Shown: positions 26,085 to 35,123, numbered from the stretch's first letter. The stretch: 64,000 bases of DNA from Hydrogenophaga sp. PAMC20947 (GCF_004795855.1 NZ_CP039252.1:4526001-4590000); one strand, 5' to 3'. The notes: generated by a model from the sequence alone, not told the origin. Translations and numbers: made by a program.

Positions 26085-26090
26085 ATTATA
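26085..26090 (-). promoter_or_regulatory. -10 element of the tRNA-Met promoter
   Basis: A perfect TATAAT on the minus strand (ATTATA at 26085-26090) lies 10 bp before the mature 5' end of the tRNA, so the leader is only a few bases. The -35 region is not clear; at 17 bp spacing it falls beside a hairpin (26098-26123). Confidence 0.65.
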
Positions 26091-26097
26091 GCCAGAA

Positions 26098-26123
26098 TTT
26101 CAGCTTTTTTATACCAGCTGAAA
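26098..26123. other. Inverted repeat between the enoyl-CoA hydratase end and tRNA-Met
   Basis: TTTCAGCT (26098-26105) and AGCTGAAA (26116-26123) form a perfect 8-bp stem with a 10-nt loop. On the plus strand the left arm is followed by five T inside the loop. It may terminate transcription from the hydratase gene before the tRNA promoter, or serve as an upstream element of that promoter. Confidence 0.4.
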
Positions 26124-26206
26124 CTTTTGCGGCACTTTGGGATGATATCTGCCGAGGCATCGTGTTGGTGGTCTTTATGCCCCTGGAAAACCTGGCTTGG
26201 CGGAGA

Positions 26207-26989
26207 TCATTTGTGCTGGAACACCGCCTTGCGCTTGTTCACGAAAGCGTCCATGCCTTCCTTTTGATCTTCCGTGGCGAACAGCGCGTGGAACAGGCGG
26301 CGCTCGAACATCACGCCGTCGTCCAGCCCGGACTCAAAGGCGCGGTTGACCGATTCTTTGGCGGCCATGAGGCTGATGAGCGAGTAATCACAAATCATGA
26401 GCGCGGCGCCCATAGCCTCTTCCATGAGCTTGTCCAGCGGCACCACGCGGCTGACCAGACCGGCACGTTCGGCTTCGGCGGCGTCCATCATGCGCCCGGT
26501 GAGCACCATGTCCATGGCCTTGGCCTTGCCCACGGCGCGGGGCAGCCGCTGGGTGCCGCCGGCGCCGGGGATGATGCCCAGCTTGATTTCGGGCTGGCCA
26601 AATTTGGCGTTGTCGGCGGCGATGATGAAGTCACACATCATCGCCAGCTCGCAGCCGCCGCCCAGCGCGAAGCCGCTCACGGCAGCGATGACGGGTTTGC
26701 GGATGCTTCGAATGGTTTCCCAGTTGCGGGTGATGTAGTCGCCTTTGTAGACGTCGGTGAACGAGTAGCTGGCCATGGCGCCGATGTCGGCGCCCGCGGC
26801 AAAGGCTTTTTCGCTGCCGGTGACAATCATGCAGCCGATGGCATCGTCGGCATCGAAGGTCTTGAGCGCTGTGCCCAGCTCGATCATGAGCTGGTCATTC
26901 AGGGCGTTGAGCTGCTTGGGGCGGTTGAGCGTCACGATGCCCACTCGGCCTTCGGTGGTCACGGTGATGAGTTCAGGGGTAGCGGTCAT
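26207..26989 (-). CDS. Enoyl-CoA hydratase
   Basis: 260-aa crotonase-family enzyme that adds water to 2-enoyl-CoA. The oxyanion-hole regions are present (AFAAGADI and [14 protein letters not shown]), and both catalytic Glu positions appear (Glu in GGGCELA and in [17 protein letters not shown] context [10 protein letters not shown]). It closely resembles short-chain enoyl-CoA hydratase EchA8/PaaF types. The ATG at 26989 fits the family start. It is divergent from paaG across 164 bp holding two different operators, so fatty acid or branched-chain amino acid breakdown is as likely as phenylacetate. Confidence 0.88.
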   Translation of the reverse strand: MTATPELITVTTEGRVGIVTLNRPKQLNALNDQLMIELGTALKTFDADDAIGCMIVTGSEKAFAAGADIGAMASYSFTDVYKGDYITRNWETIRSIRKPVIAAVSGFALGGGCELAMMCDFIIAADNAKFGQPEIKLGIIPGAGGTQRLPRAVGKAKAMDMVLTGRMMDAAEAERAGLVSRVVPLDKLMEEAMGAALMICDYSLISLMAAKESVNRAFESGLDDGVMFERRLFHALFATEDQKEGMDAFVNKRKAVFQHK

Positions 26990-27021
26990 GGGGTGTCCTC
27001 GAGTGGGTGGGGGATTCGAAC

Positions 27022-27037
27022 TTGACGTAAACGTCAA
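27022..27037. promoter_or_regulatory. 16-bp palindrome at the enoyl-CoA hydratase start site
   Basis: TTGACGTAAACGTCAA is a palindrome with 7-bp perfect arms around AA. It directly follows TATAGT (27042-27037, minus strand), a good -10 for the hydratase gene, so a bound protein would cover the start point. The form resembles operators of MerR-family LiuR regulators of branched-chain amino acid/acyl-CoA catabolism as I recall them. No regulator gene lies nearby. Confidence 0.5.
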
Positions 27038-27066
27038 CTATAGCGTCCCAAACCCCGGGAAAACAT

Positions 27067-27090
27067 TAACCGACCGATTGGTTGGTTAAT
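27067..27090. promoter_or_regulatory. TetR-type (PaaR-like) operator upstream of paaG
   Basis: A 24-bp imperfect palindrome: left half TTAACCGACCGA and right half TTGGTTGGTTAA agree at 10 of 12 symmetric positions. The ACCGACCG core resembles the operator of PaaR, the TetR-type repressor of phenylacetate genes in betaproteobacteria as I recall. It covers the -35 and spacer of a paaG promoter whose -10 would be TAAATT (27094-27099). Confidence 0.55.
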
Positions 27091-27153
27091 GGTAAATTGG
27101 CGAAATCCATCCACACGACAGGCGCTGCCCAAGAGCAGCCCGAGGAGACACAT

Positions 27154-27963
27154 TTGACGACCAGTCCCCCAAAGGCACCCACGGTGCTGTTTGAGCAACG
27201 TGGTGCCGTGGCCTTGATCACGCTCAACCGACCCGACGCGCTCAACAGCTTCACCCGCGCCATGCACGCCGAGTTGTGGGTGGCCCTCGACCGCGCCGAG
27301 GCCGAGAGCAGCATCCGTGCGGTGGTACTGACCGGCGCCGGGCGGGGCTTTTGTGCCGGTCTGGATCTCGCCGAGCTGGATTTTTCGCCGGGGCCAGGGC
27401 AAGTGGAGCGCGCAGACCCCGGCCCGGTCATTGACCAGGCTTTCAACCCCACAACACGCCGGTTGCAAAACTTGAGCGTCCCGTCCGTGGTGGCGGTCAA
27501 CGGGGTCGCTGCAGGGGCCGGCGCTTCGCTGGTGATGGCTTGTGACATTGCCATTGCCGCACCCAATGCCAGCTTTGTGCAGGCTTTCAGCAAGATCGGC
27601 CTGATCCCGGACGCGGGCGGCAGCTGGTGGCTGGTTGAGCGCCTGGGGCTGGCGCGGGCCATGGCGCTAGCGATGACCGGCGACAAGTTGCCGGCCGGAC
27701 AAGCCAAAGAGTGGGGCCTGATCTGGGACGTGGCCGACGATGCACTCGCCGCTGCGCTGGCCCTGGCCGACAAGCTGGCGACCATGCCCACCAAAGCCCT
27801 GGTCGCCACGCGCGCCTTGCTGCGCGATGCCAGCACGCGCAGCCTGAATCAACACCTCGATGTGGAGCGCGACACACAGTCAGCGCTGGGTGCGACACAC
27901 GATTACATTGAAGGCGTGACCGCGTTTCTGGAAAAGCGGCCTCCCCAGTTCAAGGGGGCCTGA
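27154..27963 (+). CDS. paaG: 2-(1,2-epoxy-1,2-dihydrophenyl)acetyl-CoA isomerase PaaG
   Basis: 269-aa crotonase-family isomerase of aerobic phenylacetate breakdown, converting ring-epoxyphenylacetyl-CoA to the oxepin. The motifs GFCAGLDLAEL, NGVAAGAGASLVMACDIA and the PaaG-typical GLIPDAGGSWWL are present. A TTG start at 27154 is chosen because CGAGGAGA lies 6 bp before it and the product then begins like the family; the ATG at 27082 lies in the operator region. It leads paaG-paaI-paaK. The ring epoxidase genes paaABCDE are not in the window. Confidence 0.85.
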   Translation: MTTSPPKAPTVLFEQRGAVALITLNRPDALNSFTRAMHAELWVALDRAEAESSIRAVVLTGAGRGFCAGLDLAELDFSPGPGQVERADPGPVIDQAFNPTTRRLQNLSVPSVVAVNGVAAGAGASLVMACDIAIAAPNASFVQAFSKIGLIPDAGGSWWLVERLGLARAMALAMTGDKLPAGQAKEWGLIWDVADDALAAALALADKLATMPTKALVATRALLRDASTRSLNQHLDVERDTQSALGATHDYIEGVTAFLEKRPPQFKGA

Positions 27964-27965
27964 CC

Positions 27966-28406
27966 ATGACACCCGAACAAACCGCTGCCCGCGTAGGGCA
28001 GGTGATGTTTGCCAACGATGTGGCCAGCCAAAACACCATGGGCATGGTGCTGGTGACCGTGGAGCCCGGCCGCGCGGTGATGCGCATGGCCGTGCAAACC
28101 CTGCACCTGAACGGCCATCAGATCTGCCATGGGGGCTTTATCTTCACCCTGGCCGATTCCACGTTTGCCTTTGCCTGCAACAGCCACAACCGCAACACGG
28201 TGGCGGCCGGCTGCAGTATCGAATTTTTGAAGCCCGCCCATGCCGGTGATGTGTTGACCTGCGAGGGCGTGGAGCAGATGCTGCAGGGTCGGCATGGCAT
28301 CTACGACATGGTGGTCCGCAACCAGCGGGGTGAAACCGTGGCCATGTTCCGTGGCAAAAGCGCGCAGATCCCCGGTACCGTTTTTCCAGAAGAGGCGCCC
28401 GAATGA
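27966..28406 (+). CDS. paaI: Hydroxyphenylacetyl-CoA thioesterase PaaI
   Basis: 146-aa hotdog-fold thioesterase that removes CoA from dead-end products of the phenylacetate pathway. The active-site region HLNGHQICHGGFIFTLADS, with Asn/His and the Asp in LADS, is typical, followed by FLKPAHAGDVL. It starts 2 bp after paaG and its stop overlaps the paaK start (ATGA). Confidence 0.92.
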   Translation: MTPEQTAARVGQVMFANDVASQNTMGMVLVTVEPGRAVMRMAVQTLHLNGHQICHGGFIFTLADSTFAFACNSHNRNTVAAGCSIEFLKPAHAGDVLTCEGVEQMLQGRHGIYDMVVRNQRGETVAMFRGKSAQIPGTVFPEEAPE

Positions 28407-29698
28407 CTTCATTCCCCCTGGAGCCGATCGAGACGGCCAGCGTCGACGAGCTTCGTGCCTTGCAGCTCAGGCGTCTGCAGTCAACGCTGCGCCACGCCTA
28501 CCAAAACTCACCGGTGTACCGGGCCAAGTTCGACGAAGCTGGCGTGCACCCGGACGACTGCAAGACGCTGGCCGATCTGGCGAAGTTCCCTTTCACCACC
28601 AAAAAAGATCTGCGCGACAGCTACCCGTTTGGCATGTTCGCCGTGCCGCGCGAAAAGTGCGCGCGCATCCATGCCAGCAGTGGGACCACCGGCAAACCCA
28701 CGGTCGTCGGCTACACACTCAAAGACATCGACACCTGGTCCTCCGTGGTGGCGCGCAGCATCCGCGCCAGCGGGGCCCGGCCGGGCGACATGGTGCATGT
28801 GAGCTATGGTTACGGCCTGTTCACCGGGGGGCTGGGTGCGCACTACGGTGCCGAGAAGCTGGGCCTCACTGTGGTGCCGTTTGGTGGTGGCCAGACCGAG
28901 CGCCAGGTGCAGCTCATGCAGGATTTTCGGCCCGACATCATCATGGTCACGCCCACCTACATGCTGGCGATCGCCGATGAGTTTGAACGCCTGGGCCTGG
29001 ACCCGCGTGAGAGCAGCATGCGCATCGGCATTTTCGGCGCCGAGCCCTGGACCAACGACATGCGCCTGGCCATCGAGCAGCGCATGGGCATTGACGCGGT
29101 GGACATTTACGGCCTGTCAGAGGTGATGGGCCCCGGCGTGGCCAACGAGTGCGTGGAGACCAAGGACGGCCCAACCATCTGGGAAGATCATTTTTTCCCC
29201 GAAATCATTGATCCCGACACCGGCGAACCCGTGGCCGATGGCGAGATGGGTGAACTGGTGTTCACCAGCCTCACCAAAGAAGCGCTGCCCATCATCCGCT
29301 ACCGCACGCGGGATCTGACCCGCCTGCTGCCTGGCACGGCGCGCACCATGCGGCGTATGGAAAAGATCACCGGCCGCAGCGACGACATGATGATCGTTCG
29401 AGGGGTGAACGTGTTCCCCACCCAGATCGAAGAGCTGATCTTGAAGCGGCCCGAGTTGAGCGCGCACTACCAGTGTGTGTTGACCCGAGAAGGCCCGATG
29501 GACAACCTTACTGTGGTGGTGGAAACCGCCGCGGGTGTGTCGCCGGAGGGCATCGAGGCCCGTGCGGCGGCCAAGTTGCTGCAGCACGAAATCAAGACCT
29601 TTGTAGGCAGCAGCGTCGAGGTGGACCTCAAGCCCGAAGGCGGTGTCGAACGCAGCATGGGCAAAGCCAAGCGCGTGGTGGACTTGCGGCCGCGCTGA
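28403..29698 (+). CDS. paaK: Phenylacetate-CoA ligase PaaK
   Basis: 431-aa AMP-forming ligase that activates phenylacetate, the first step of the pathway. It shows the PaaK N-terminus (LRRLQSTLRHAYQNSPVY), the nucleotide motif HASSGTTGKPTVVGYT, YGYGLFTGGLG, the YGLSE motif, and the C-terminal GRSDDMMIVRGVNVFPTQIE. Length is the family's usual. It is coupled to paaI and ends 15 bp before the convergent M61 peptidase gene. Confidence 0.95.
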   Translation: MTSFPLEPIETASVDELRALQLRRLQSTLRHAYQNSPVYRAKFDEAGVHPDDCKTLADLAKFPFTTKKDLRDSYPFGMFAVPREKCARIHASSGTTGKPTVVGYTLKDIDTWSSVVARSIRASGARPGDMVHVSYGYGLFTGGLGAHYGAEKLGLTVVPFGGGQTERQVQLMQDFRPDIIMVTPTYMLAIADEFERLGLDPRESSMRIGIFGAEPWTNDMRLAIEQRMGIDAVDIYGLSEVMGPGVANECVETKDGPTIWEDHFFPEIIDPDTGEPVADGEMGELVFTSLTKEALPIIRYRTRDLTRLLPGTARTMRRMEKITGRSDDMMIVRGVNVFPTQIEELILKRPELSAHYQCVLTREGPMDNLTVVVETAAGVSPEGIEARAAAKLLQHEIKTFVGSSVEVDLKPEGGVERSMGKAKRVVDLRPR

Positions 29699-29713
29699 CC
29701 ATGCTCTCTCCGG

Positions 29714-31573
29714 TCACCGAGGGGCGCTCAACCACCCTTTGAGACGGGCGACGTCACCCACGTTGAGTTTCACTGCCTGGGCAGGGGCAGGCCAGGCCAT
29801 GGCACAGCGCAGCAGCCGTTTGTCGCGCGACACGAGTGCGGTGAGTTTCTCTCGTTGTCCGCGCAACTGGTTCACTTCTTCCAGCCGGTTGACGCGCCAG
29901 GCTTCGGCTGGCTGACCGCGCTTGGCTGGCGCAAACTCCACGCCCAGCCATTCGTCGCCCGCTGCCATGCCGGCCGCCTCGGCTGCGCCACCGCGCAACA
30001 CGTTTTTCAGCGCCAGGCCATGGGCTTCGGACACGCGCAGACCGAGCTGCTGCGCCAGCGGTGTTTTGTCGAGTTGTACCTTGACGCCGGCCTGTTCCAG
30101 CAGAGCCAGCACAGGCAGATCGGCGGTGCCATGCACCCAGTGTTGCAATTCGCTGTCGAAAGCGCGTCGGCCCACGCGTTTGAGCGCGCGTGCCACGTCG
30201 GCTTCGCGGATGGGCCCACCGCCGCTGGAGCGCCAGAGCTCGCGCATGACGTCGTCCAGCGTGCCGTGTCCCTCCGTGCGGAGTGTGAGGTCCAGGCACA
30301 GGGCCACCAGCGCGCCCTTGGTGTAGTAGCTCACCGTGGCGTTGGGGGAGTTTTCCTGGATGCGGTAGTACTTCAGCCAGGCATCAAAGCTGGCCTGCGC
30401 CACGCTTTGCACCCGCTGGCCGGGCGTCTGGGCCACCTGGTTCACCGTCTTGGTGACCAGGTTGAGGTAGGTGGCATCGTCGATCAGCCCTGCGCGGCGC
30501 AGGAACAGGTCGTCGTAGTAGCTGGTGAAGCCTTCAAACAGCCACAGCAGCTCGGTGTGGTTTTCGCGGTCGTAATCGTAGCGTTTGAACTCGGCAGGCC
30601 GCAGGCGCTTGACGTTCCAGGTGTGGAAGTACTCGTGGCTGATCAGACCGAGCAGGGTGGTGTAGCCGTCAATGGCTTTGAGTGCTGCGGGTTTGTCGCC
30701 TTTGGGCATCAACCGGGGCAGGTCGGTGCGCTGGCAGATCAGGGCGGTGGAGTTGCGGTGTTCCAGCCCGCCATAGCCTTCACCGCTGGCGTGCAGCATG
30801 AACAGGTAGTTCTGGAACGGGGGCTGTTCGTCGGGGCCGTGCCAGAAGTTGATCTCGGCTTCGCAGATGCGCCGGGTATCGGCGAGCAGGCGTTCGCCGT
30901 CCAGCCAGCCACCGGCGCCGCCCACCACAAAGCGGTGTGGCACGCCGCGCACGTTGAATTCGCCGCTCCAGAAACGGCCCATTTCCACCGGGCAATCGGC
31001 CAGCTCGTCGTAGTCGTGCGCCAGATAGGTGCCAAACCCGGCCGCATCCACGGTCACCGGTGTGAGGCCGGTCGCCACGTGCCAGTTGGCGGGCAAGTGG
31101 GTGTCACAAACTTCCAGGTGGTGCGGTGCATCGTCTTGCCCCATCACGCGCAGGCACAGGCTGGTGGCGTTGAAGAAACCGCGCGTGCTGTCAAGAAATG
31201 CGGTCCGCACCGAGGCATCAAAGGCGTAGATTTCGTAGGTGAAACTCAGCGGTTGGTCGGGCTGTGCCGATGCTTGCCAGGTGTTTTTGTCGAGTTGGCG
31301 CAGTGCCACGGGTTCGCCGCCCTGGGTGGCCCGCAGGTGCTGCAAATGTTGTGCAAATTCACGCACCAGGTAGCTGCCCGGTATCCACACCGGCAGGCTC
31401 ACGCGCTGGCGAGCCGTTGGCTGCTGCACCGTCAGAGTGACGGCAAACAGATGGCTGTTGGCGTTGAGGACTTCGACCCGGTAATGCAAACCGGGGAGAG
31501 CAGCGTGCGCGGGTTTTCGGGTCTTGCGTGGCTTGCTGGAGGGGCTTGTGGTGCTTGTGGTGCTGGCGTTCAT
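29714..31573 (-). CDS. M61 family metallopeptidase with PDZ domain
   Basis: 619-aa protein: M61 N-terminal beta-sandwich domain (LPVWIPGSYLVREFAQHL), thermolysin-like catalytic domain with zinc motif HEYFH (LISHEYFHTWNVKRL) and downstream Glu in LFEGFTSYYDDL, and a C-terminal PDZ-like segment (LRGGAAEAAGMAAGDEWLG). Members are glycyl aminopeptidases. The ATG at 31573 avoids a long upstream extension that is antisense. No signal peptide is visible. It ends a minus-strand run: UbiH-like, DsbC-like, DUF3429, M61. Confidence 0.88.
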   Translation of the reverse strand: MNASTTSTTSPSSKPRKTRKPAHAALPGLHYRVEVLNANSHLFAVTLTVQQPTARQRVSLPVWIPGSYLVREFAQHLQHLRATQGGEPVALRQLDKNTWQASAQPDQPLSFTYEIYAFDASVRTAFLDSTRGFFNATSLCLRVMGQDDAPHHLEVCDTHLPANWHVATGLTPVTVDAAGFGTYLAHDYDELADCPVEMGRFWSGEFNVRGVPHRFVVGGAGGWLDGERLLADTRRICEAEINFWHGPDEQPPFQNYLFMLHASGEGYGGLEHRNSTALICQRTDLPRLMPKGDKPAALKAIDGYTTLLGLISHEYFHTWNVKRLRPAEFKRYDYDRENHTELLWLFEGFTSYYDDLFLRRAGLIDDATYLNLVTKTVNQVAQTPGQRVQSVAQASFDAWLKYYRIQENSPNATVSYYTKGALVALCLDLTLRTEGHGTLDDVMRELWRSSGGGPIREADVARALKRVGRRAFDSELQHWVHGTADLPVLALLEQAGVKVQLDKTPLAQQLGLRVSEAHGLALKNVLRGGAAEAAGMAAGDEWLGVEFAPAKRGQPAEAWRVNRLEEVNQLRGQREKLTALVSRDKRLLRCAMAWPAPAQAVKLNVGDVARLKGWLSAPR

Positions 31574-31584
31574 GGGAGGGCTTT

Positions 31585-32079
31585 TCAGAGAGCCCCTGCA
31601 CCGATGAAACAGCTCAAGGCCGCCACCGAAGAGAGGCGAAAACGCAGCGTCAGCCACGCCTGCAGTCCGGCGCGCACATACAGGCTGCGGTCGGCGAGGT
31701 AACACAGGATCAGCACAAAGCCCAGCCAGGCCAGGCCGGCAAAGGGCGGCATCAGCACCCCTGGCCAGGCCAGCAAAGACGGCACGATGCCCCAGAGAAA
31801 ATGCCGGCGTTGTGCGTGCAAGGCTCTTGGGATCCGCTGGGCCTGCTGGTCGCGCTGGCTGGCCAGCCAGCCAATGCCCCAGTGGATGCCACCGAGAAAC
31901 GACGCGATGAGGGCGGCATACGCCACCAGCGCCATGGCCACCCAGCTTTGCAACTCGGCGTTCACCAGCCAAACCAGGGCTGCCAGCAAGACAAACGGGA
32001 TCAGGCCAGCGTGACCCAGGGTGCGAACCAGGGCGGTGTCGCGTGGATCTTCAGCATCCAGGGGAAGGGGCAGGCTCAT
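31585..32079 (-). CDS. DUF3429 domain membrane protein
   Basis: 164-aa protein with about five helices in the DUF3429 pattern: LGHAGLIPFVLLAALVWLV, YAALIASFLGGIHWGIG, FLWGIVPSLLAWPGVLM, LGFVLILCYLADRSLY. Function unknown; the family is common in proteobacteria. It lies 16 bp after the DsbC-like gene and 11 bp before the M61 gene, so the three are probably co-transcribed. Confidence 0.8.
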   Translation of the reverse strand: MSLPLPLDAEDPRDTALVRTLGHAGLIPFVLLAALVWLVNAELQSWVAMALVAYAALIASFLGGIHWGIGWLASQRDQQAQRIPRALHAQRRHFLWGIVPSLLAWPGVLMPPFAGLAWLGFVLILCYLADRSLYVRAGLQAWLTLRFRLSSVAALSCFIGAGAL

Positions 32080-32095
32080 GGCGTGTCGCGGTGGG

Positions 32096-32809
32096 TCAGG
32101 GCTGGGCTTCGCTCAGCATCTTTTCGATGCGATCGGCGGGGATGGCGCCGGGAACACGCGAGCCATCGGCGAAGAAGAGGGTGGGGGTGCCCGTGATCCG
32201 GGCTTTTTTGCCGAACTCCACATTGCGGCCCACGGCAGAGGCATCGCACTTGGCTTCAGCAGGCGTGATGTCCTTGACCATCCAGTCGGTGAAGCTCTTG
32301 CCGGGGTCTTTGGCGCACCAGATATTGCGCGACTTGTCGGCCGAGTCGGCGCCCAGGATGGGGTAGAGCAAGACATGGACGGTCACGTCGGTGATCTTGT
32401 CCAGATCACGCTCGAAGCGCTTGCAGTAGCCGCAGTTGGGGTCTTCAAAGACCACCAGTTTGCGTTTGCCGTTGCCACGCACGATGGTGAACGCATCTTT
32501 GAGTGGCAACTGGTCAAAAGACACGGCCGACAGCTTGGTCACCCGTTGCTCGGTCAGGTCCACCTTGGCCTGGGTGTCCACCAGGGAGCCCTGGATCAGA
32601 AAGTCGCCCTTGGCGTCGGTGTAGAAGATGTCGCTGTTGTTGATGCGGATCTCGTAGAGGCCGGGCATGGGGGTTTTCCGGACTTCGTCAATCTTGGGCA
32701 GATTGGGCAAGCGAGCTGCCAGATTTTTTCGGATTACAGGCTCTTGGGCCAGCGCGCCCAGCGAGACGGCGGCCAGCAGGGCCAGGAGGGTCGATTTGAA
32801 AAAGTTCAT
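32096..32809 (-). CDS. dsbC: DsbC-like thiol:disulfide interchange protein
   Basis: 237-aa periplasmic protein: signal peptide (MNFFKSTLLALLAAVSLGALA), N-terminal dimerisation domain (MPGLYEIRINNSDIFYTDA) and a thioredoxin fold with active site CGYCKRF, plus a second Cys pair in NIWCAKDPG and AEAKCDAS, and the cis-Pro in TGTPTLFFADG. This is DsbC layout: a disulfide isomerase kept reduced by DsbD. It lies 68 bp downstream of the UbiH-like gene. Confidence 0.88.
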   Translation of the reverse strand: MNFFKSTLLALLAAVSLGALAQEPVIRKNLAARLPNLPKIDEVRKTPMPGLYEIRINNSDIFYTDAKGDFLIQGSLVDTQAKVDLTEQRVTKLSAVSFDQLPLKDAFTIVRGNGKRKLVVFEDPNCGYCKRFERDLDKITDVTVHVLLYPILGADSADKSRNIWCAKDPGKSFTDWMVKDITPAEAKCDASAVGRNVEFGKKARITGTPTLFFADGSRVPGAIPADRIEKMLSEAQP

Positions 32810-32877
32810 GAACAGGCCCGCGGGCGCTCCAGAGGGTGAAGGGTCAACAAAAAAACTGTGTGTAAAGGATTCGTGCC

Positions 32878-34068
32878 TCAGCCGATGGTTCCCATGGCCT
32901 GGCGTGTGAGCCAATGTTTGAGCGGTGCGAGCCGGTCGAAACCCGTCATGCCCCAGTTGCGCAGGGTCTGGATACGACCATCGGGCTGTGCGAACAGGCC
33001 AAAGAGGCCATCGGTGACCCAGCCCATGGCACCCACCTCTGCCTGCCGCGCGCGCTCGTAGCGGCGCAGCAGCTTGGGGTCCCCGAGCTCGCGCCAGTAT
33101 TCGCGCTCGTGAATGACGCGGGTGAGCTCGGCCACATCGGCCAGACCCACATTCAATCCCTGCCCGGCCAAGGGGTGCATGGCGTGTGCGGCGTCGCCCG
33201 CCAGCGCCACGCCGCCCTGAGCGGTGTGGGTGATCCAGCGTTGGGCGCGCGACAGCTCCAGAGGCCAGGCCTGGGGCCCGCCATCGAGGTTCATGTCGCC
33301 CAACACCTGGCCGCAGCGTTCCTGCACGGCCAAGGCCAGGGCCTCTGGTGCACCCGCTATCAGGCAGTCGGCGCGCTCATGCGCCATCGACCACACCAGG
33401 GCCACCCGGTGCCCGTCTGCGCCGTCCAAGGGCAGCAGGGCCATGATTTCGCCAGACTGGAACCATTGGCGCGCCGCGCCGCCATGCGGCAAGGCACAGG
33501 TCAGCCGGGCGGCCAGGGCCTTGTGGGGATAGGGCCGCACATCAAATGCCAGGCCGAGTTCGTCGCGGGTGGCGCTGCGCTTGCCTTCACAGATGACGGT
33601 CAGCGTTGCCTTTTGCGGGGCCTCATCCAGCACCTCGATGCCGCTTTGGAAGTGCACGGCATGGGCCAGCCGTTGCTCCAGCGCCGGCACGTCCACGATC
33701 CAGGTGAGGGCCTTCTCCGCCGTGCGATCGGCGTTGAACTGGACCCGCCCACCGCTGTCGCCCCAGACGTCCATGGTTGTCACCGGTGTGATCACTGGGG
33801 TGGCAGCCGGGGCGCCGGGGTCATGCAGGCCGGCTGTGCCCTGGTTTTCTGGCCAGGCTCGCACCGTCTGCAGCAGGGTGCGTGAAGCGGCATTGAGCGC
33901 ATAGGCCCGCACGTCAACTTTCCCTGTTGCCCGGGGCGGGGCGACCAGCGCCACCTTGAGCCGTTCGCGGGCGAGCAGCAAGGCCAGGGTCTGGCCCACG
34001 ATGCCGCCGCCACGCACGGCCACGTCAAAGCGTCGGGACGAAGAGGGGGCTGCGCGGGTTTGTGTCAT
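32878..34068 (-). CDS. UbiH/UbiF/COQ6-type FAD-dependent hydroxylase
   Basis: 396-aa flavoprotein monooxygenase of ubiquinone biosynthesis type. The N-terminal motif is RGGGIVGQTLALLLARERL (a GxGxxG-like dinucleotide site, here GGGIVG), and the C-terminal FAD ribityl motif GDAAHAMHPLAGQGLNVG is very clear. Which ring carbon it hydroxylates (UbiH, UbiF, UbiI or UbiM type) cannot be told by eye. It starts a minus-strand run with the DsbC-like gene and is divergent from the MOSC gene across 155 bp. Confidence 0.83.
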   Translation of the reverse strand: MTQTRAAPSSSRRFDVAVRGGGIVGQTLALLLARERLKVALVAPPRATGKVDVRAYALNAASRTLLQTVRAWPENQGTAGLHDPGAPAATPVITPVTTMDVWGDSGGRVQFNADRTAEKALTWIVDVPALEQRLAHAVHFQSGIEVLDEAPQKATLTVICEGKRSATRDELGLAFDVRPYPHKALAARLTCALPHGGAARQWFQSGEIMALLPLDGADGHRVALVWSMAHERADCLIAGAPEALALAVQERCGQVLGDMNLDGGPQAWPLELSRAQRWITHTAQGGVALAGDAAHAMHPLAGQGLNVGLADVAELTRVIHEREYWRELGDPKLLRRYERARQAEVGAMGWVTDGLFGLFAQPDGRIQTLRNWGMTGFDRLAPLKHWLTRQAMGTIG

Positions 34069-34223
34069 GAGAGGATTTTATGAGCAGGGCACAATTTGGT
34101 CGAAGCCAGCTTTTGTGACCTTTCGGGTGAGCCGGTGGTTGCAACGGGTTCTACGCGCCCCGCCGCAGGGGTGGTGTCGTCCTTGACCTGTTCCCGACCT
34201 GGCCCAACCGTCCCAAATGCCCC

Positions 34224-35123
34224 ATGAACAAACGCTCTGAACCTTCGACACCTGCAGATGTGCAGGCCACCATCGCGCAACTCTGGGTCTATCCAGTGAA
34301 ATCCTGTGCAGGCCTTTCACTGCAAGCCGCGGAGCTGACCCGTACCGGGCTGCTGTACGACCGCGCCTGGATGGTGGTGGACAGCAACGGCGACTTCGTG
34401 ACCCAGCGGGAGCTCCCCCGCATGGCGCTGATTCAGCCGGCCTTCAAGATGGACGAACTGGTGTTGCGCGCGCCGGGCATGCTGGCCTTTCACCTGGCGC
34501 TGAGTGCGGTCGAGGCGCCGACCCAGGTCCGGGTGTGGGACGACGAGCTGGCGGCTTTTGACATGGGTGATCTCGCGGCACAGTGGTTCAGCGACTTCCT
34601 GGGGCCAGACGCACCGGAGGCGCTGAAGCGCTTGCGCCTGGCCCGCTTTGATCCAGCGGTGCGGCGCCTGTGCAGCGCGAAATGGACCGGCGGACGCGAG
34701 GCCGTGACGCAGTTTGCCGATGGCTTTGGTGTGCTGGTGACCAGCACCGCTTCGCTGGATGAGCTCAATGGCCGCCTCGCGCAAAGCGGGTTGGCCCCCG
34801 TGGGTATGGACCGGTTCCGGCCCAATGTGGTACTGGGGGGCGTGGAGCCCCACGACGAAGACCGCTTCGGCCCTTGGCGGGTCGAGGCCGATGGAGGTGA
34901 GGCCTGGTTTGACAATGTGAAGCCCTGCGCCCGCTGTCCCATTCCCAATATCGACCCGGTGACGGCTTTGTCCAGTCCAGCGGTGGGCGACACCTTGCAA
35001 ACCTACCGACAAGACCGCCGCCTCGATGGCGCGGTGACGTTTGGCATGAATGCCATTCCGCTGCAGGGCGATGGCGTGGTGTTGCGTGTGGGTCAGCGGG
35101 TTGCTGCCGATTGGCGCTTTTGA
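34224..35123 (+). CDS. MOSC domain-containing protein (YcbX-like)
   Basis: 299-aa protein with an N-terminal MOSC beta-barrel domain (LWVYPVKSCAGLSLQAAEL, GLLYDRAWMVVD) and a C-terminal MOSC domain with the conserved Cys region (MDRFRPNVVLGG; KPCARCPIPNIDP). MOSC proteins bind the molybdenum cofactor; YcbX reduces N-hydroxylated compounds with an electron-transfer partner. No [2Fe-2S] ferredoxin domain is fused here, so a separate partner would be needed. The ribosome site is weak. Confidence 0.85.
   Translation: MNKRSEPSTPADVQATIAQLWVYPVKSCAGLSLQAAELTRTGLLYDRAWMVVDSNGDFVTQRELPRMALIQPAFKMDELVLRAPGMLAFHLALSAVEAPTQVRVWDDELAAFDMGDLAAQWFSDFLGPDAPEALKRLRLARFDPAVRRLCSAKWTGGREAVTQFADGFGVLVTSTASLDELNGRLAQSGLAPVGMDRFRPNVVLGGVEPHDEDRFGPWRVEADGGEAWFDNVKPCARCPIPNIDPVTALSSPAVGDTLQTYRQDRRLDGAVTFGMNAIPLQGDGVVLRVGQRVAADWRF

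Noticed and set aside
31574..31972. N-terminal extension of the M61 peptidase
   Set aside because: It overlaps the DUF3429 gene in another frame and carries no M61 or signal sequence; the ATG at 31573 fits the family.
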